Shown in pieces: positions 48,401-60,154 of a stretch of 64,000 nucleotides of DNA (positions are counted from its first letter, which is position 1; each line of letters starts with the position of its first letter). This DNA comes from Cenococcum geophilum 1.58. Taxonomy: Eukaryota; Ascomycota; Dothideomycetes; Gloniales; Gloniaceae. The stretch covers positions 1,426,001 through 1,490,000 of the forward strand of contig KV748177.1 of NCBI GenBank assembly GCA_001692895.1, read 5' to 3'. The notes below the pieces were generated by a model. The model was not told the origin of the DNA and searched no databases. It saw only the letters and a list, made by a program, of their open reading frames with translations. The position numbers and the translations under genes were made by a program.

Positions 48401-49950
48401 GCCGAAGCGTAATGTAAATACGGTTTTCCATTTATTACCTTCCCGTATTTAGAGATGGTTAAAGGCGGCGATAATATTAAGCTTAGTATAGATTTTAGCT
48501 TAACTAAGCCGCTTAAGGGTCTTACGTATAAGCGGTACTGGGTATTAGTTTTTAATTATAATAGCGTTAAATCCTCTATAGTTAACGTAGAATTAAATAC
48601 CTCCTTCTAGCTTCTTAGCGAGAAGGATAGGGGCGGCTACTAGTGACATACTAGGACGAATGAATCCTTTATTAAGGTGCTCGTTAATATACTTTTTTAT
48701 AACTAGAAGTTCGTCTTTTAATATTAGGTAGGGTCTCTTATAAGGTAGCATTTTTCCTTATTTAATGTTAATGGTATAGTTATTAGGTCGATGTGGGGGG
48801 AGTATATTTACGCTCTTTTATGAGCATATATCGGTAAAGTTATAGTACCTCTTAAGGAGGAGCTTGCGGAGTTCTTTATTAGTAAGTCCTTTTTTAAGCT
48901 TTATAAACTTTTTAAAGTCTAAAGGTAAAAGTCCGTAGAGTTTTATAGGGGCGTTGTCTTCTAGAAGGTTAACTATATCTATCCTATTACTATAGAGGAC
49001 GTAGTCCTATTCTTTATTAAGCTTATATAGTTATAATTAGGAAGCTATAGCAACGGTTTAGCCTTTCTTATATGCTATACGGTAGAAGGCCAGGGCACTT
49101 ATATAGTAGTAGTTGGTTATAGGTAGGGTAATAAGGGGTTCCTTAGGTTAATATCCTGAGGAGTAAATAAAGGCGGCTAGGCTATACCCTAGGCAAGTCT
49201 CTCTGCAGTATTTAGAGTTAAAGGTTACTTCTCTCTTTTTCTAGTTAATGGCGGGGTTGTATTATTTAAGCTAGTTTATTCTAAGGATAATAGGGTAGTT
49301 GGTAAGTAGTATAATATAGGCCTAGAGTTCTTCCTGGTGCCCATTTATATCTAGGTAGAGTTGTACTATATAGGTAATCTTCTGTGTAGTACAATTACCG
49401 TTAGCAAGTTATAGGGCGCGGGCTTTAGTAAGGGGTAAGGTAGGTAGGTTATAAGTGCGCATAAATTAGGTATCTATAAATTTATTAATAGCTCCGTAAT
49501 TAATTATAGAACGGCTTTTATATTATTTTTCGGCAGTAGTTCCTATTATAGGTAAAACTATCTATTTCCGTCTATTTATCTTTATAGAGTTATCTATTAA
49601 GTAAGCCGATATATAGATTCCTCCGTCATTAGGGCGTCCTAACCCGCGACTTAGGGCTAGGACTTGGCGTTTTTTATTTCCGTATCTAACTCTACCGCTA
49701 TTACTACGTCTTTGTTTTGTACGGTAATAGTATATAGTAACGTATTTAGTGTTTAGGGTATTAGGTTAGGTATTAGGCGGCGGCTACTAAACCTAACTAT
49801 TAGGCAGTTTAGGTTATCGCGATAATAGCCTTCTTAATAGTATCTATAGCAGCGTCCTAGTTTCTAGAGTAGCTCGCGCTCTCTATCTAGGAGTTTTTAT
49901 GGGAAGGTTGGTATAGAGAAATCGATATTAGTTCTGGTAGTACTTAAGGT
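45430..49950 (-). pseudogene. E pol remnant with chromodomain
   Basis: Minus-strand reading from right to left. A zinc knuckle near 49830-49880 reads RCYRYYQEGYYRDN, with Tyr at ligand positions, and ends gag. A protease-like region follows near 49600. RT lies at about 48800-47950 with catalytic box YLDNILIYS at about 48268-48296 (second Asp to Asn) and KKYKFLVTEVKYL. RNase H is at about 47850-47450. Integrase at about 47100-46450 contains KERHYI and SITSDRG. A chromodomain-like EWTVK.IINSKY block sits near 45880-45930. The conserved hairpin lies at 45559-45598. RIP-inactivated. Confidence 0.85.
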
Positions 49951-50527
49951 AGTAGGCATTAGTGGCTTAGTATGTGTGGGTTTAGTAGGCCTAGGGGGCT
50001 TTTATAGAGAGGTCTTTGGGCGAGGGTTAGTAGTAGCAATCTAATTTAGTTATTGTTTAATCTTTTATAAAGCTGCTACTATATTATAAATATTATTATA
50101 GTTGTAGCTGGCGGCTGCATAACTAAGGCGATAAGTAACTTTTTTAAGGAGGTCCTTTTAGTCTTTAGTATCGTCTTAGGCGAGGGCTTTAGTATATTCC
50201 TGAAATTTAGTATAGAATTCGTTAAATAATTTAGTAGGGCTCATCTTTAGGGCACGTAGTTTAGCTCGGTTAGTGGCCAGTAGGTTATAGTCGTGGTATA
50301 TTAGGTTAAGATTATTAAGGACTTCTTAGTAGGACTGCTACTTCCGGGGGCTACTAGTCTCCTATTAGGTGAAAAGTCTATTAAATAGTATACCCTTTAT
50401 TCGCCTAATAATATAGCCGATTTTAGTATCTTCTATAGGAAAAAGGCAGGCGCTCTAAGTTAGTTTCTTATAGATTTACATCTTTTAGTAGCTATATTCC
50501 TTACGGTTTCCCTAAAAGACTAGGGGA
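49951..50527 (-). pseudogene. E gag, C-terminal part
   Basis: Minus-strand reading has NLNLIYHDYNLLATNRAKLRAL and SPTKLFNEFYTKFQEYTKAL (about 50170-50300), typical Gypsy capsid helices, then a Lys/Gln-rich linker leading to the zinc knuckle. It is cut at 50528-50532 by element F. Confidence 0.78.
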
Positions 50528-50532
50528 TTAGA

Positions 50533-50742
50533 TGTAACGGCGCTATCGCACGTTACCTGCCAAATTCTGCCATATTCTGCCGACCTGCGATTAGCCCGCC
50601 TAAAGCTAGCGCCTTAGCGGCTCACCCTATATATTTATTTACATCGGTCCTAGTAACCCCTTTTCCTTCTCTTTAGCTTAGTATCTTTGTAATATAGCAT
50701 TCTATAAGCTTCGGTTCAGAGGCATTTGTACAAGCCGTAACA
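50533..50742 (+). repeat. 5' LTR of F
   Basis: 210 bases. Contains two TTCTGCC units (50561-50580). TATATATTTATTTA promoter-like stretch near 50628. Confidence 0.92.
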
Positions 50743-50970
50743 TTATACTAAGCTCTCCCTACCTTGCCTAAGAAGGCCTTAATAATATCCCACCCTAAAG
50801 AAACTTTGTCTGCAATAATACATTAACGCGCTATACTTAGACACTAAAACAACTCTACATTACCTGGGAAGGCCTGGATAATATCCTACCTTATAAGCTA
50901 GACAGGACTGGACCTATACCCCCGGAATTAAAACTAAAGCGTATAATACTAATAAACCTTAGGAAGCTAA

Positions 50971-52140
50971 TGATGGCACCTAAAGCAAGCTCATCTAAGA
51001 GAGCTATCTCTACCCGAGAGGAACCTAAGATCCAATTAGGATTAGAAATTGAAGACAATAATAATATTATAGACATACGCGAGCAGATTCGCGCCCTCGT
51101 AGCCAGCTAGGAAGCCGATCGTCTTAAAGCGAGAAATACACAAGAGACCCTACAAGAGATCCTAGAAAGCCTTACGGCCCTATAAAATAGCCCAGCTTCC
51201 CCTTCTTAAAGCCCTAGCCAACCTATTTACTCTATTAAATGCGATATACTAGGGAGTATGGATATAATAACAAAGTAATTAAAGTCCGTTAAGCTTTCTA
51301 ACCCCCTACTACTGTCTAACGGGATAGACCCTACCTTTAAGAATTGGAGGATTTAAGTACGAGGAAAGCTCCGCGTTAACTATAACTATTTCCTTTCCAA
51401 AGAAGCTAAAATGCTCTACCTCTTTAGTTAAACCACTAGGGACGCCTAACGGCACTTTTAAGCTAAGTTTAAGGACGACTCCCCTATCCGATTTATATCT
51501 ATTAATAAGATAATACGGCACCTAGCGGCTATTTATATTAACCCAAATAAAGTATAGGATGCCCGTTATAACTATAATTACCTAATAATAAAACTGAATT
51601 AACCCTTTGCCAAATTCCAGACTTAATTTCTATACCTTATAGGAGAAGGCTAGGTTCCCCTTAAGAACTACTAATTAGACCTGTATAATAAGCTAACAAT
51701 CTAGCTATAAGAAAAGATTACTGTAACCTTAAATAACCTACCAACCCATAAAAAACTCGTAGCTTGTTACCTATTATTAGACTTAGAACTAAAGCGGATT
51801 AACGCCTGTCCTAATTAGCAGAAGCAACTCCGTAATAATTAGAACTTGCTAGCTATACCTACAGGAGCTAGAGCAGGAAGATAAGTTACAACTACTCTTA
51901 TACTAAAGGCGGTTATAACTATGTACTAGCAAGCCTTACCCGACCAGCTATATACCACGCTATTAACTAGTATTTGCCGTAATACTCCAATTAACCCTGC
52001 CTCGGCTACGTGCTTTAACTATAATAAGTAAGGTTACTTTACCTTATCCTGCCCGGAGCTAAAGGATATAGGCAATATTAAGAAGATAGAGGAAGAAGAA
52101 ACGTCTAATGAGTTGGGAAAAGAAGAACCCTAAGGAAAGA
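50971..52140 (+). pseudogene. F gag remnant
   Basis: A start MAPKASSSKRAISTREEPK can be read from 50971. An acidic coiled segment follows (EIEDNNNIIDIREQIRALVAS), then a capsid core (NGIDPTFKNWRI..RGKL). The zinc knuckle at about 52011-52061 reads CFNYNK.GYFTLSC: the first and last Cys survive while the second Cys and the His are Tyr. Stops lie mainly at former Gln and Trp codons. Confidence 0.82.
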
Positions 52141-52199
52141 CTCCCCCCTAGGGTACCCTATTAATCTTAAAGAGATTAATCTTAGTTAGTTAATGGGTA

Positions 52200-55100
52200 G
52201 AAAGCATTTTACGGTTCTATATATAGTATTTTAAAATGGATATAAAGTTAATATAACCGCCCTTATTAACACTAGAGTAAATAGCTTCGCCTTTATAAAT
52301 ACTACCTATATAAATAATATTGCCAAGTTTCTAAATGCAGAAGCTATCTAACTAGAGAAGCCTATTTAGGTAAAGGGCTACAACGGCCAAGCCGGTTGGC
52401 CCGTTACTCATGTCTTAAAGTTATATATTGCTCTTAATGGACGACGCTAATACGGTATCCCCTTTTACATCCTAGACCTAGGGTTCTACGATATAATCCT
52501 TAGACGAAAATAGATATCCTATTTTAATATTTAGTTAAATGTATAAAAAAGATGGTTTGTCTAGCCGGAGGATAGACTAAGGTTGCCCTCCTTTATTAGG
52601 GAGATCCAAACTAACTATAAGATACTAGCCGTAAGGGCTAACCCTACCTACTAGTAGGATGTCCGGGCCTGTGACCTAGCCTTTACCTAAAAAAACGCCC
52701 GCCACGAAGCTAGAAAGAACTCCGTACTAATAAAGATACTCTCCTAAAGCGCTACGTTTAAAGAGGACTCTATATACAGAAGCGGGACAGATAATAATAT
52801 AGATAACGTCTAAATCGCATAGATCTAACCATTATAGAAAAGAACGTATTAATAGGATATAAGGGATAACCTCTAAAAGATATAATAGGAGCTAAAAGGA
52901 GTAATAATAACGCCAGTACCCCGGAAGTCCCTAAAGTTATATACGCCCCTATTATTAGTTAACCCCCCTACTGTAAATATTACCGCAATTAGCGCTATAG
53001 CGTTTTACTTTAATATATACCAGAAGGATAATAAGGTCTTTATAACGAGCCTATATAAGATTAACCGAATTATTAATAATAGAGAGGAAAGGCTAGATAA
53101 GAAAACTAATAAGAAACTAGTTAAACGCCTTTTTCCTACCATTTATATAGGCTACAAGGATGCATTCTTAAAGGCGGCCTTAGATAAGTTACTCCCCTAC
53201 CGGACATACAATTATAAGATTTAATTAGAGGCCAATAACTCGCTAGGCTATAGCCCCCTCTACTATTAATTGACGGATAAGCTAAAAGCAATAAAGTAGT
53301 ACTTAATTAATAACCTAGATAAAGGGTTTATTAAGCTAAGTTAAGCCCCTTTTGCTTCCCCTATCCTGTTTATAAAAAAGCCTAATAGAGGCCTTTATTT
53401 TTATATTGACTATTAAAAGCTAAACGCTATTACTTAAAAGGACTGGTATCCTATTCCTTTAATTAACGAGACCCTTATATGTCTAAGCCAGGTAAAGATC
53501 TTTACTAAACTTAATATCCGCTAAGCTTTCTACCGAATTAGGATAGACCCTATATCTAAAGATTTAATAACGTTCCGTACCCGCTATGGTTTCTATAAAT
53601 ATAAAGTTCTTCCTTTTAGACTAATAAACGGACCGGCTACGTACTAAAGGTATATAAATAACGTTCTTTTTAATTACCTCAACGAATTCTATACGGCATA
53701 CCTAGACGACATTCTTATATACTCGGACAACGAACTTAAGCATTAAGTTTATATTAAGAAGGTCCTAAAGAGACTACGGAACGCAGGCTTATAAGTTAAT
53801 ATTAAGAAATATAAGTTTAGGGTAAAACGTATAAAATACCTTGGGTTTATTGTAACTACGGAAGAAATTAAGGTTAACCCTAAGAAGGTAAAGGCAATCC
53901 GTAACTAGAAGCCCCCTTATATAGTAAAAGGAATCTAGTCCTTCCTTAGTTTTTATAATTTCTACCGCTGGTTTATCTGTAACTACAAAATTATAGCAAA
54001 ACCTCTTATATGACTAACCAGGAAGGACACGCCTTTTATCTTTAATAATAGCTATATAGAGGCCTTTAAAGAGGTAAAGGATTGGCTTATCTCTTCCCTA
54101 ATCCTTTATTACTATAACCTGGACCTTAAATTAATGCTAAAAATAGACGCCTCTAATGGGGTCATAGCGGGAATCCTATTATAGTTATATCTAGACGGCG
54201 AATAGTACCCTATAGCTTTCTTCTTAAAAATAATGGACCTAGTTAAGTGTAACTACAAAATACACAACAAAGAAATACTAGCTATTATTTAATTACTTTC
54301 CTAATAGCGCGTAGAGCTTAAAGGTATAAACTCCCGGATTAAGATATATATAGATTATAAAGCCCTAGAGTACTTTATAACTATAAAGCAGCTTATAGGG
54401 CGATAAGCCTAGTAGGCCGAAATACTCTTCTAATTCTTCTTTATAATTATATATTATTCTAGTAAGTAAAACTCTAAGGCTAATACCTTAACCTAAAGAG
54501 AACAAAATGTAGGACCCTAGGATAAACTAAAAACCTAATATTAGACGCGCGCCCTCTTTTATCTAGAATAGCTTAACCCACAGATCCTTAAGAAGCTAGA
54601 CTTTTAGTAAAACAAGCTAGCACTAATAGAGAAGTCCTTAGATAAGCTAATAGGGCTAATTAACTGCCTTTAAACTATAAACCGCACAGCTAACGCCCTA
54701 AGGGCCCTCCGCGAATAAGCCGTAAAAAAAGACCCCAATTTTAAGATGGAGGAAGGATTGCTCCTATACCAGGAGCGGCTTATAGTCCCTAACGTTAACA
54801 ATCTATAGACCAAACTAATCCGTAAAGCTTATTACTAAGTCTCTATGGCATACCCTAGCAAGAACAAGACCCGTAAAATTATTAACTACCGCTACTACTA
54901 GCCGAAAATAGTTGCGGATATTAATTAATATATACGGAACTGCGAAGACTACTAAAGAGCTATAATTCCACGGGATAAGACCCTAGGACTACTTAAGCCA
55001 CTCCTAATACCAGAGCGCCCTTAGTAGTATATCTCTATAGACTTTTATAAACTACCTAGGGACCGTGACGGATATAATATGGTTATAGTTATAGTTAACT

Positions 55101-56200
55101 GCTTTAGTAAACGCCTGTTCTTAATTCCATGTTATAAGAATATTGATGCCAAAGAGGTAGCCTGGCTATATGTCCATTACGTCTACTAAATCTACGGACT
55201 ACTAGATACTATTATGTCTAATTATAGGCTATAGTTTATATCGGCCTTTTAGAATAAGTTTACCCGGATCCTAGGCATTAAGCTAAAGCTTTTTATGGCT
55301 TATTACCCCTAGATAGACGGTTAGACAGAGATTATAAATTAGTACCTAGACCAGAGGCTTAGGCCCTTTATTAACTATTTCCAGAACAACTAGTCTAAAC
55401 TACTACCCTTAATAGACTACGCGCAAGCAACCCTACCCCATAACTCCACAGGGTTTACCCTAATTCAGCTAGAAATAGGATACTTACCCCATACAAGCTT
55501 TAACTAAAAAAGGCCAAAAGAACCCCAGACTATACAAGAGAAGCTATTCTATACTAAGGCCTAACAGTACGCCAAACAATTAGAGGAGGCCTAGACGGTA
55601 GCCCACGAGAACCTAGAAAAAGCTTAGAGGTTAATAGAACAGCAGGCGAACAAACACCATTAAGAGCCCGATTTTGCCCCTGGCGATATAGTCTGGGTTA
55701 TAATAAGGAATTAGAGGACCGAATGACCTAGCCGTAAGCTAGACTACTAGATAGCAGGACTGTATAAGGTTCTTAAGAAGATAGGCAACTTATATAAGAT
55801 AAAGCTCCCAGACTTAATTAGGGTTCACCCTATCTTCTTACTAGATAAGTTATGGAAAGCTATAAACAACCCATTGCCTAGACAAAAGAACGAGCCTCCC
55901 CTACTAGTTTAAGTAAACGGTAATAACGAATGGGAGGTTAATAAAATACTGGCCTATAAGATAGTACAGGGAGCGCTAAAATACCGTGTTTAATAAAAGG
56001 GCTACGATCCTAACCTAACCTAATACCCTACGTAGAACTTTATAGGCTGCCCCTAAAAGCTTAAAGAATTCTATAACTAATACCCTAATGCGCCTAAACC
56101 CCCAAAGTACCTAGACGAATGGATGGAATGCTAGTATAGTAAAAATAATAAGTTACCGGAAGAATATAGGGACAAAAACGCCCTAAAGCCCTAATATAGC
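52200..56200 (+). pseudogene. F pol remnant (PR-RT-RNase H-INT-chromodomain)
   Basis: The protease active site at about 52262-52290 reads ALINTRVNSF where the family has DTGA. RT lies at about 53300-53850 with KDWYPIPLINE and catalytic box YLDDILIYS at about 53698-53726, both Asp intact. RNase H (LMLKIDASNGVIAGILLQ near 54130-54185; HNKEILAII) and integrase follow: zinc region near 54880-54960, QQYISIDFYKLP (55025-55060), MSNYRLQF, YYPQIDGQTEI (55292-55325). A chromodomain-like NEWEVNKILAYKI block lies at 55927-55970. Many in-frame TAA and TAG codons. Confidence 0.88.
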
Positions 56201-56262
56201 TGTCTGCCAAATTCTGCCATATTCTGCTATTTTCTGCCAGTACTATAAAATTTCAGATGTCT

Positions 56263-56303
56263 AGGAACTTTGACCGCCGGTTAAAGTTGTCTAATTAGTT
56301 AGA
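56263..56303 (+). repeat. Conserved 3' hairpin motif, copy in F
   Basis: AACTTTGAC / GTTAAAGTT around CGCCG, then TGTCTAATTAGTTAG. Same position (after pol, before the polypurine tract) as in A, E and H. Confidence 0.72.
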
Positions 56304-56509
56304 TCTATGCCAAGACTTTTAGCGGCTACTCTTTCTAGCCTAGTGCTTCTACTTAGCCCACAATCGCCCTTTATACTTAGTCAGGACGGACTCGTGTCCC
56401 CTTTATCTCCTTATCTTATATTTTTATAATCCTACGTTTATAAGCCTAGTGCTACCCTATTTTTTCTAACTAAGCCTAAGGGCAGGCTTTCTTTTAAAGA
56501 GGGGGGTAA

Positions 56510-56719
56510 TATAACGGCGCTATCGCACGTTACCTGCTAAATTCTGCCATATTCTGCCAACCTGCGATTGGCCCGCCTAAAGCTAGCGCCTTGGCGGCTT
56601 ACCCTATATATTTGTTTATATCGGTCCTGGCGACCCCTTTTCCTTCTCTTTAGCTTAGTATCTTCGTAATATAGCATTCTACAAGCTTTGGTTTAGAGGC
56701 ATTTGTACAAGCCGTAATA
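56510..56719 (+). repeat. 3' LTR of F
   Basis: 210 bases; the first TG reads TA by RIP. Internally it keeps CpA/TpG better than the 5' copy (for example TTGGCGGC against TTAGCGGC). Confidence 0.92.
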
Positions 56720-56724
56720 TTAGG

Positions 56725-57575
56725 GTTGTGTGTATTAAACCCTATAGTAGTAGTTTAGGTCCAATTATTATAGCTTTCGTTATCGCTACTTTAGTAGGGG
56801 TTCCTATTAGGTAAAGCTGCTTAGCGCTGGCCCTCCGTTAAGTATTAAGTAGGTAAAGTTATCAGGGGCGTAGAGACTTAGGTGGCGTTATATATAGTAA
56901 AGAGGTATCTAGCGTTATTATAAATATGCTTATTAAGCTAAGATTATAGGTATTTAATTATGCATTCTCTTTTAGTGACTATAGTAATTAGTGCAATCTT
57001 AGCCTTCTTTAACTATTAGACGTCGCGTTTAAACACGCGGAGGTTGTCTTTAGTTTCTTAACATATATTATTGGCAAGCGCCTTACAAGCTTATAGGTCT
57101 TAGATAATATCGCGATCTTAGGCAGTATATATCTCGGCTTATATAAGCTTTAGGTAGTAATTCTATAGAAGGCGGTAGTATCTATTAGGGTCTCGTGCTA
57201 CCATTTTTACAAACGTCTTAGCGTCTTATATTTTGATTTTAATGGGTAGTAGCCCTTCCGTTTGCTTGTCCGTAGTTATATAGTTAATAAAAGATAAGAT
57301 ATTATTGGTGTCCGTCTCCTTAGGGGTTAAGGCTAGGGCTAATAAATTAAATTCTCTTGGGATTGATTGGCGTTATAGGTTAAGTATAGGTATTAGATTG
57401 TTCTTTAGGTTTAATATAGTAGCTAGTAAGGGATATTATCTTACTATTATAGGTTCCTTAGAAGTATAAAGTGAGGTAATTTATAGATATGTTGCTTCTG
57501 GTAGCGCCTATAGTATTATAAAGACGTAGAATTGGTTATAGGCTAAGCGTTAGTAGTAAAAAAGGCGCAACGTAA
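56725..57575 (-). pseudogene. E leader and gag, N-terminal part
   Basis: Sequence between the 5' LTR of E and F, on the minus strand. It must hold the primer-binding site, the leader and the start of gag; a helical, Glu/Lys/Leu-rich reading is visible around 56950-57250. I cannot fix the start codon, and the primer site (TTACGTTGCGCC just inside the LTR) is not recognisable. Confidence 0.5.
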
Positions 57576-57768
57576 TGTTATAGGACGGGGGTAGTAGCTA
57601 CAAAGCGTATGTATTCAAGGAGTCTATAAGACGTTACGCGATCGATTGTAAGGGTCAAGGGCGTAAGGAGGTGATATACCTACGCGTAGCTGACGTAAGC
57701 TGTACGCAAGGTGTATATAAGAGCATGGGGCTCTCCTATAGAGGCCCCTACGGTGGGGTTCCGTGACA
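57576..57768 (-). repeat. 5' LTR of E
   Basis: 193 bases, TGTTATAGGACGG to CCGTGACA, followed by GAAAG. Partner of 45215-45407. Confidence 0.92.
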
Positions 57769-58261
57769 GAAAGGCTACTAGGCGTAGCTTGCCGTTCTTA
57801 TTATATTGTAATAATACTCCTTCTAATATGTGATTAAACGAATCTATTTTAATAATATATTTAAGGTCCAGATTAAAGTAGGTAAAAATTAAAGTAGTTA
57901 TAAAATAATATTTTAGGTTGTTAAAAGCTTATTTATATTTAGTAGTTTATTTAAATTTTATATTCTTTTTTATTAAGTTTACTAATAGCTAAACAATTTT
58001 TAAAAAGTGATTAATAAATTAATAATAGAAATTTATAAATCCTAAAAATCCTTAGATGTTTTATATACTACTAGGACTTTCCTAATTTATAATTATAGCG
58101 ATTTTCTTAAGATTTATTTTAATTCTGTTATAGAATATAATTAGGCCTAAGTATATAACTTTAGACGCGTAAAACTTATATTTTTTATTATTATATTATA
58201 AGCCCGCGTTTTATAGGCGTTTAAGGACTATTTAGATATACTTCTAATACTTAAATAGTAA
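57769..58261 (-). pseudogene. H reverse transcriptase, C-terminal part
   Basis: Minus-strand reading has a LKRL.NAGL segment, KKYKFYASKVIYLGLII, SSI.NI.GFLGFINFYY and YIIKIDSF..ILEGVLLQYNKNG, i.e. the thumb region of RT leading into RNase H. The catalytic YLDD box is missing because the element is cut at 58261 by L1c. Confidence 0.82.
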
Positions 58262-58283
58262 AAATAAATAATAATAATAATTT

Positions 58284-59320
58284 ATTGCTTAACGTCCAAT
58301 TTAGATCCCTATTAGGCCCACGCGAACTACTCCTTATATATATATAGGGAGAAAACTCTATTTAAGAAAACCCCGTAATCTATCTTTCTGCCTTTTAGAA
58401 CTCGCCTATAAGGCGCCTATAGGGCGCCTATAAGTCACCTATAGTACTTTTACTACCTTACTTTTTAACCTTTTTAGGAACTACTGCTGCTATAATAAGC
58501 CTATAAACGCGCTAGTATTGTACACTTTACTTTACTACTATAAAGTCATTAGGGGGCGCCCGTTACTCGCCCCCCCGCCCTCTATTACTATTTCCCTTAT
58601 AACCTAAAACTAGTTTAGTATATTTTAACTAATAAGCCACTAGGTAACCGCCTTAAGGCCTTTTTATATTAAGAGTAGTATATTATAGTTCTCTGTACTA
58701 GCTACTAAGAGTATTACTTCTTAGTTAATATATAAGGGGCATAATAGTATTATATATTTTGGTGTCTGTCTTAGCCAGCTATATTTATATCTTAGGCTAC
58801 CTACTAGGACACCTACCCAGTAGAGCCAGTCTTTTAGTCCTATTATTCCTATTCTTAAGAGTATTACTATTATATTTTCTACCTTCGTTAGGCCTTCTTA
58901 GAGCCCTAAAGTATTTACCCCCTATAGCGTTAACTATACTACAGCTTAGGTTCCTTTTACCTTAGTTAGCCTTTATACCTCTTTAGTGTTAGTCTAACCA
59001 GTATTATATTACGGTAGATAGTTTCCTAGCATTCTTTTATGCTCTACTTTAGCTCCTTTCTCTTTCTTACTATTATCTTTACTAGCCTCTTACGCGTCTC
59101 CTTTCCTCCTCTATATAGGCCTAGGCCCTAAAGCAGCACTATTTTTCTTTTACTTTTTTTACTTATTTCTCTAATATATCTTCCCTACTTTAGGGTTATT
59201 AGTTTATTCTCCTATAGGGCGCCCTAGGGTCCCTCTATAGTTTATTTAGGCGTATCTTAATATACTTTATAATATTAGAGTTACGTTTATTTTACGCCCT
59301 TTATATTACAGCGGCTTTAA
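58284..59320 (-). pseudogene. L1c ORF2 C-terminal region and 3' UTR
   Basis: Minus-strand reading resumes after S with NKRNSNIIKYIKIRLNKL (about 59240-59300). Near 58780-58860 it has TGIIGLKDWLYWVGVLVGS followed by RQTPKYITLLCPLY, the C-terminal zinc-binding end of Tad-type ORF2. The rest (58284-58500) is 3' untranslated. The hydrophobic open frame 58759-58965 on the plus strand is only the complement of this region. Confidence 0.78.
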
Positions 59321-59336
59321 TACGTTAGGAAAAAAT

Positions 59337-59613
59337 TTACCAGCATCTAATTTTACTTTTCTGCCATTTTAGCATTTTCTAGCATTTCTAGCATTTTCTA
59401 GCATTTAGCAGCTAAATGCGGCATTTATTACCAAGTACTAGCATTTAGCGCCAAATGCCGCATTTATAATTAAGTATTAGCATTTAGCTGCATTTATTAC
59501 TAAGTACTAGCATTTAGCCGCCAAATGCTGCATTTATAATTAAGTATTAGCATTTAGCTGCTAAATGCTAGAAATGCTAAAATGGCAGAAAAGTAAAATT
59601 AGATGCTAGTAAT
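59337..59613. repeat. Palindrome at left end of S
   Basis: The left arm from 59337 (TTACCAGCATCTAATTTTAC, then TTTTCTGCCATTTTAGCATTT) has its reverse complement ending at 59613, about 40 bases nearly perfect per arm. The middle is built of TAGCATTTAGC and GCTAAATGC units that also pair with each other. It may itself be a MITE of about 300 bases. Confidence 0.8.
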
Positions 59614-59629
59614 TTTTTTCTAAAGTTCT

Positions 59630-60027
59630 ACATAAAGTTCGAGGTTCTGCATAAAGTTCCGCACGAAGCTCTGCGCGAAGCTCTACACGAAGCTCTGCAC
59701 GACGAAGTTCTACACGAAGCTCTGCACGAAGTTCTACACGAAGCTCTGCACGAAGTTCTACACGAAGCTCTGCACGAAGTTCTACACCGAGCTCTGCACG
59801 AAGTTCTACACGAAGCTCTGCACGAAGTTCTACACGAAGCTCTACACGGAAGTTCTGCACGAAGCTCTGCACGAAGCTCTTATACAAAGCTCTGCACGAG
59901 GCTCTACACAAGGCTCTACATAAAGCTCTGCGTACAGAGGCTCTGCACAAGGCTCTGCGGCGGAAGCTCTGCGTACGGAGGCTCTACACGAAGCTCTGCG
60001 TACGGAGGCTCTACACGAAGCTCCCGC
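59630..60027. repeat. Array 1 in S: 12-base (CGAAGCTCTGCA)n
   Basis: About 33 copies of a 12-base unit alternating GAAGCTCTGCAC and GAAGTTCTACAC. The open frame 59606-59950 on the minus strand (repeating Glu-Leu-Arg) is only this array translated. Confidence 0.9.
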
Positions 60028-60154
60028 ATCGGGTCCCCGCTATATTCCCGATAGCCTCTACACGTGCCTCTGCCAAGTATACCCCCTATATACACCTAGG
60101 TAGCCACCTCATTTTTTACCCTTCCTTACATCCTCCCTACCTAGGAAGACACTA

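Larger units (their letters stand above)
50533..56719 (+). mobile_element. F: Ty3/Gypsy element inside E gag
   Basis: LTRs of 210 bases (50533-50742, 56510-56719), TGTAACGG to GTAACA. Target duplication TTAGA on the left and TTAGG on the right (50528-50532, 56720-56724), one base different. Plus-strand gag and pol are complete in outline; 6187 bases in all. The polypurine tract AGAGGGGGG lies at 56499-56506. Its pol closely resembles that of A, including the region after the chromodomain. Confidence 0.92.
45215..57768 (-). mobile_element. E: Ty3/Gypsy element inside H, split by F
   Basis: LTRs of 193 bases (45215-45407, 57576-57768) are flanked by an exact GAAAG duplication (45210-45214, 57769-57773). 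Coding is on the minus strand. The polypurine tract (plus CTACCCCCCCTC) lies next to the left, 3' LTR. Gag is cut by F; the pol part occupies 45430-49950. Without F it is about 6.4 kb. The LTRs are unusually rich in CpG and keep CpA/TpG better than the interior. Confidence 0.93.
33300..58261 (-). mobile_element. H: old Ty3/Gypsy element broken into pieces
   Basis: H is seen as separate minus-strand pieces that read in pol order when guests are removed: RT (58261 to 57774), RNase H (45214 to 44695), integrase zinc-binding part (43306 to 42937), integrase core to 3' end (34867 to about 33460), and a 3' LTR ending at 33446. The guests are E (GAAAG duplication), L1b (14 bp), L1a (15 bp) and, at the right edge, L1c. 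The joint between 42937 and 34867 restores an integrase core (FINIIVVI then NYFIKIQYIIPI), and the joint at E restores VAFLS then KLTPIKLNY. Gag, protease and the 5' LTR are not in the window. The left end of the LTR could not be placed. It is the most heavily decayed Gypsy element here and the oldest layer of the right nest. Confidence 0.82.

Noticed and set aside
58759-58965. Plus-strand hydrophobic open frame, membrane-protein-like
   Set aside because: It is the complement of the L1c ORF2 C-terminus; the Leu-rich look comes from AT-rich third positions.
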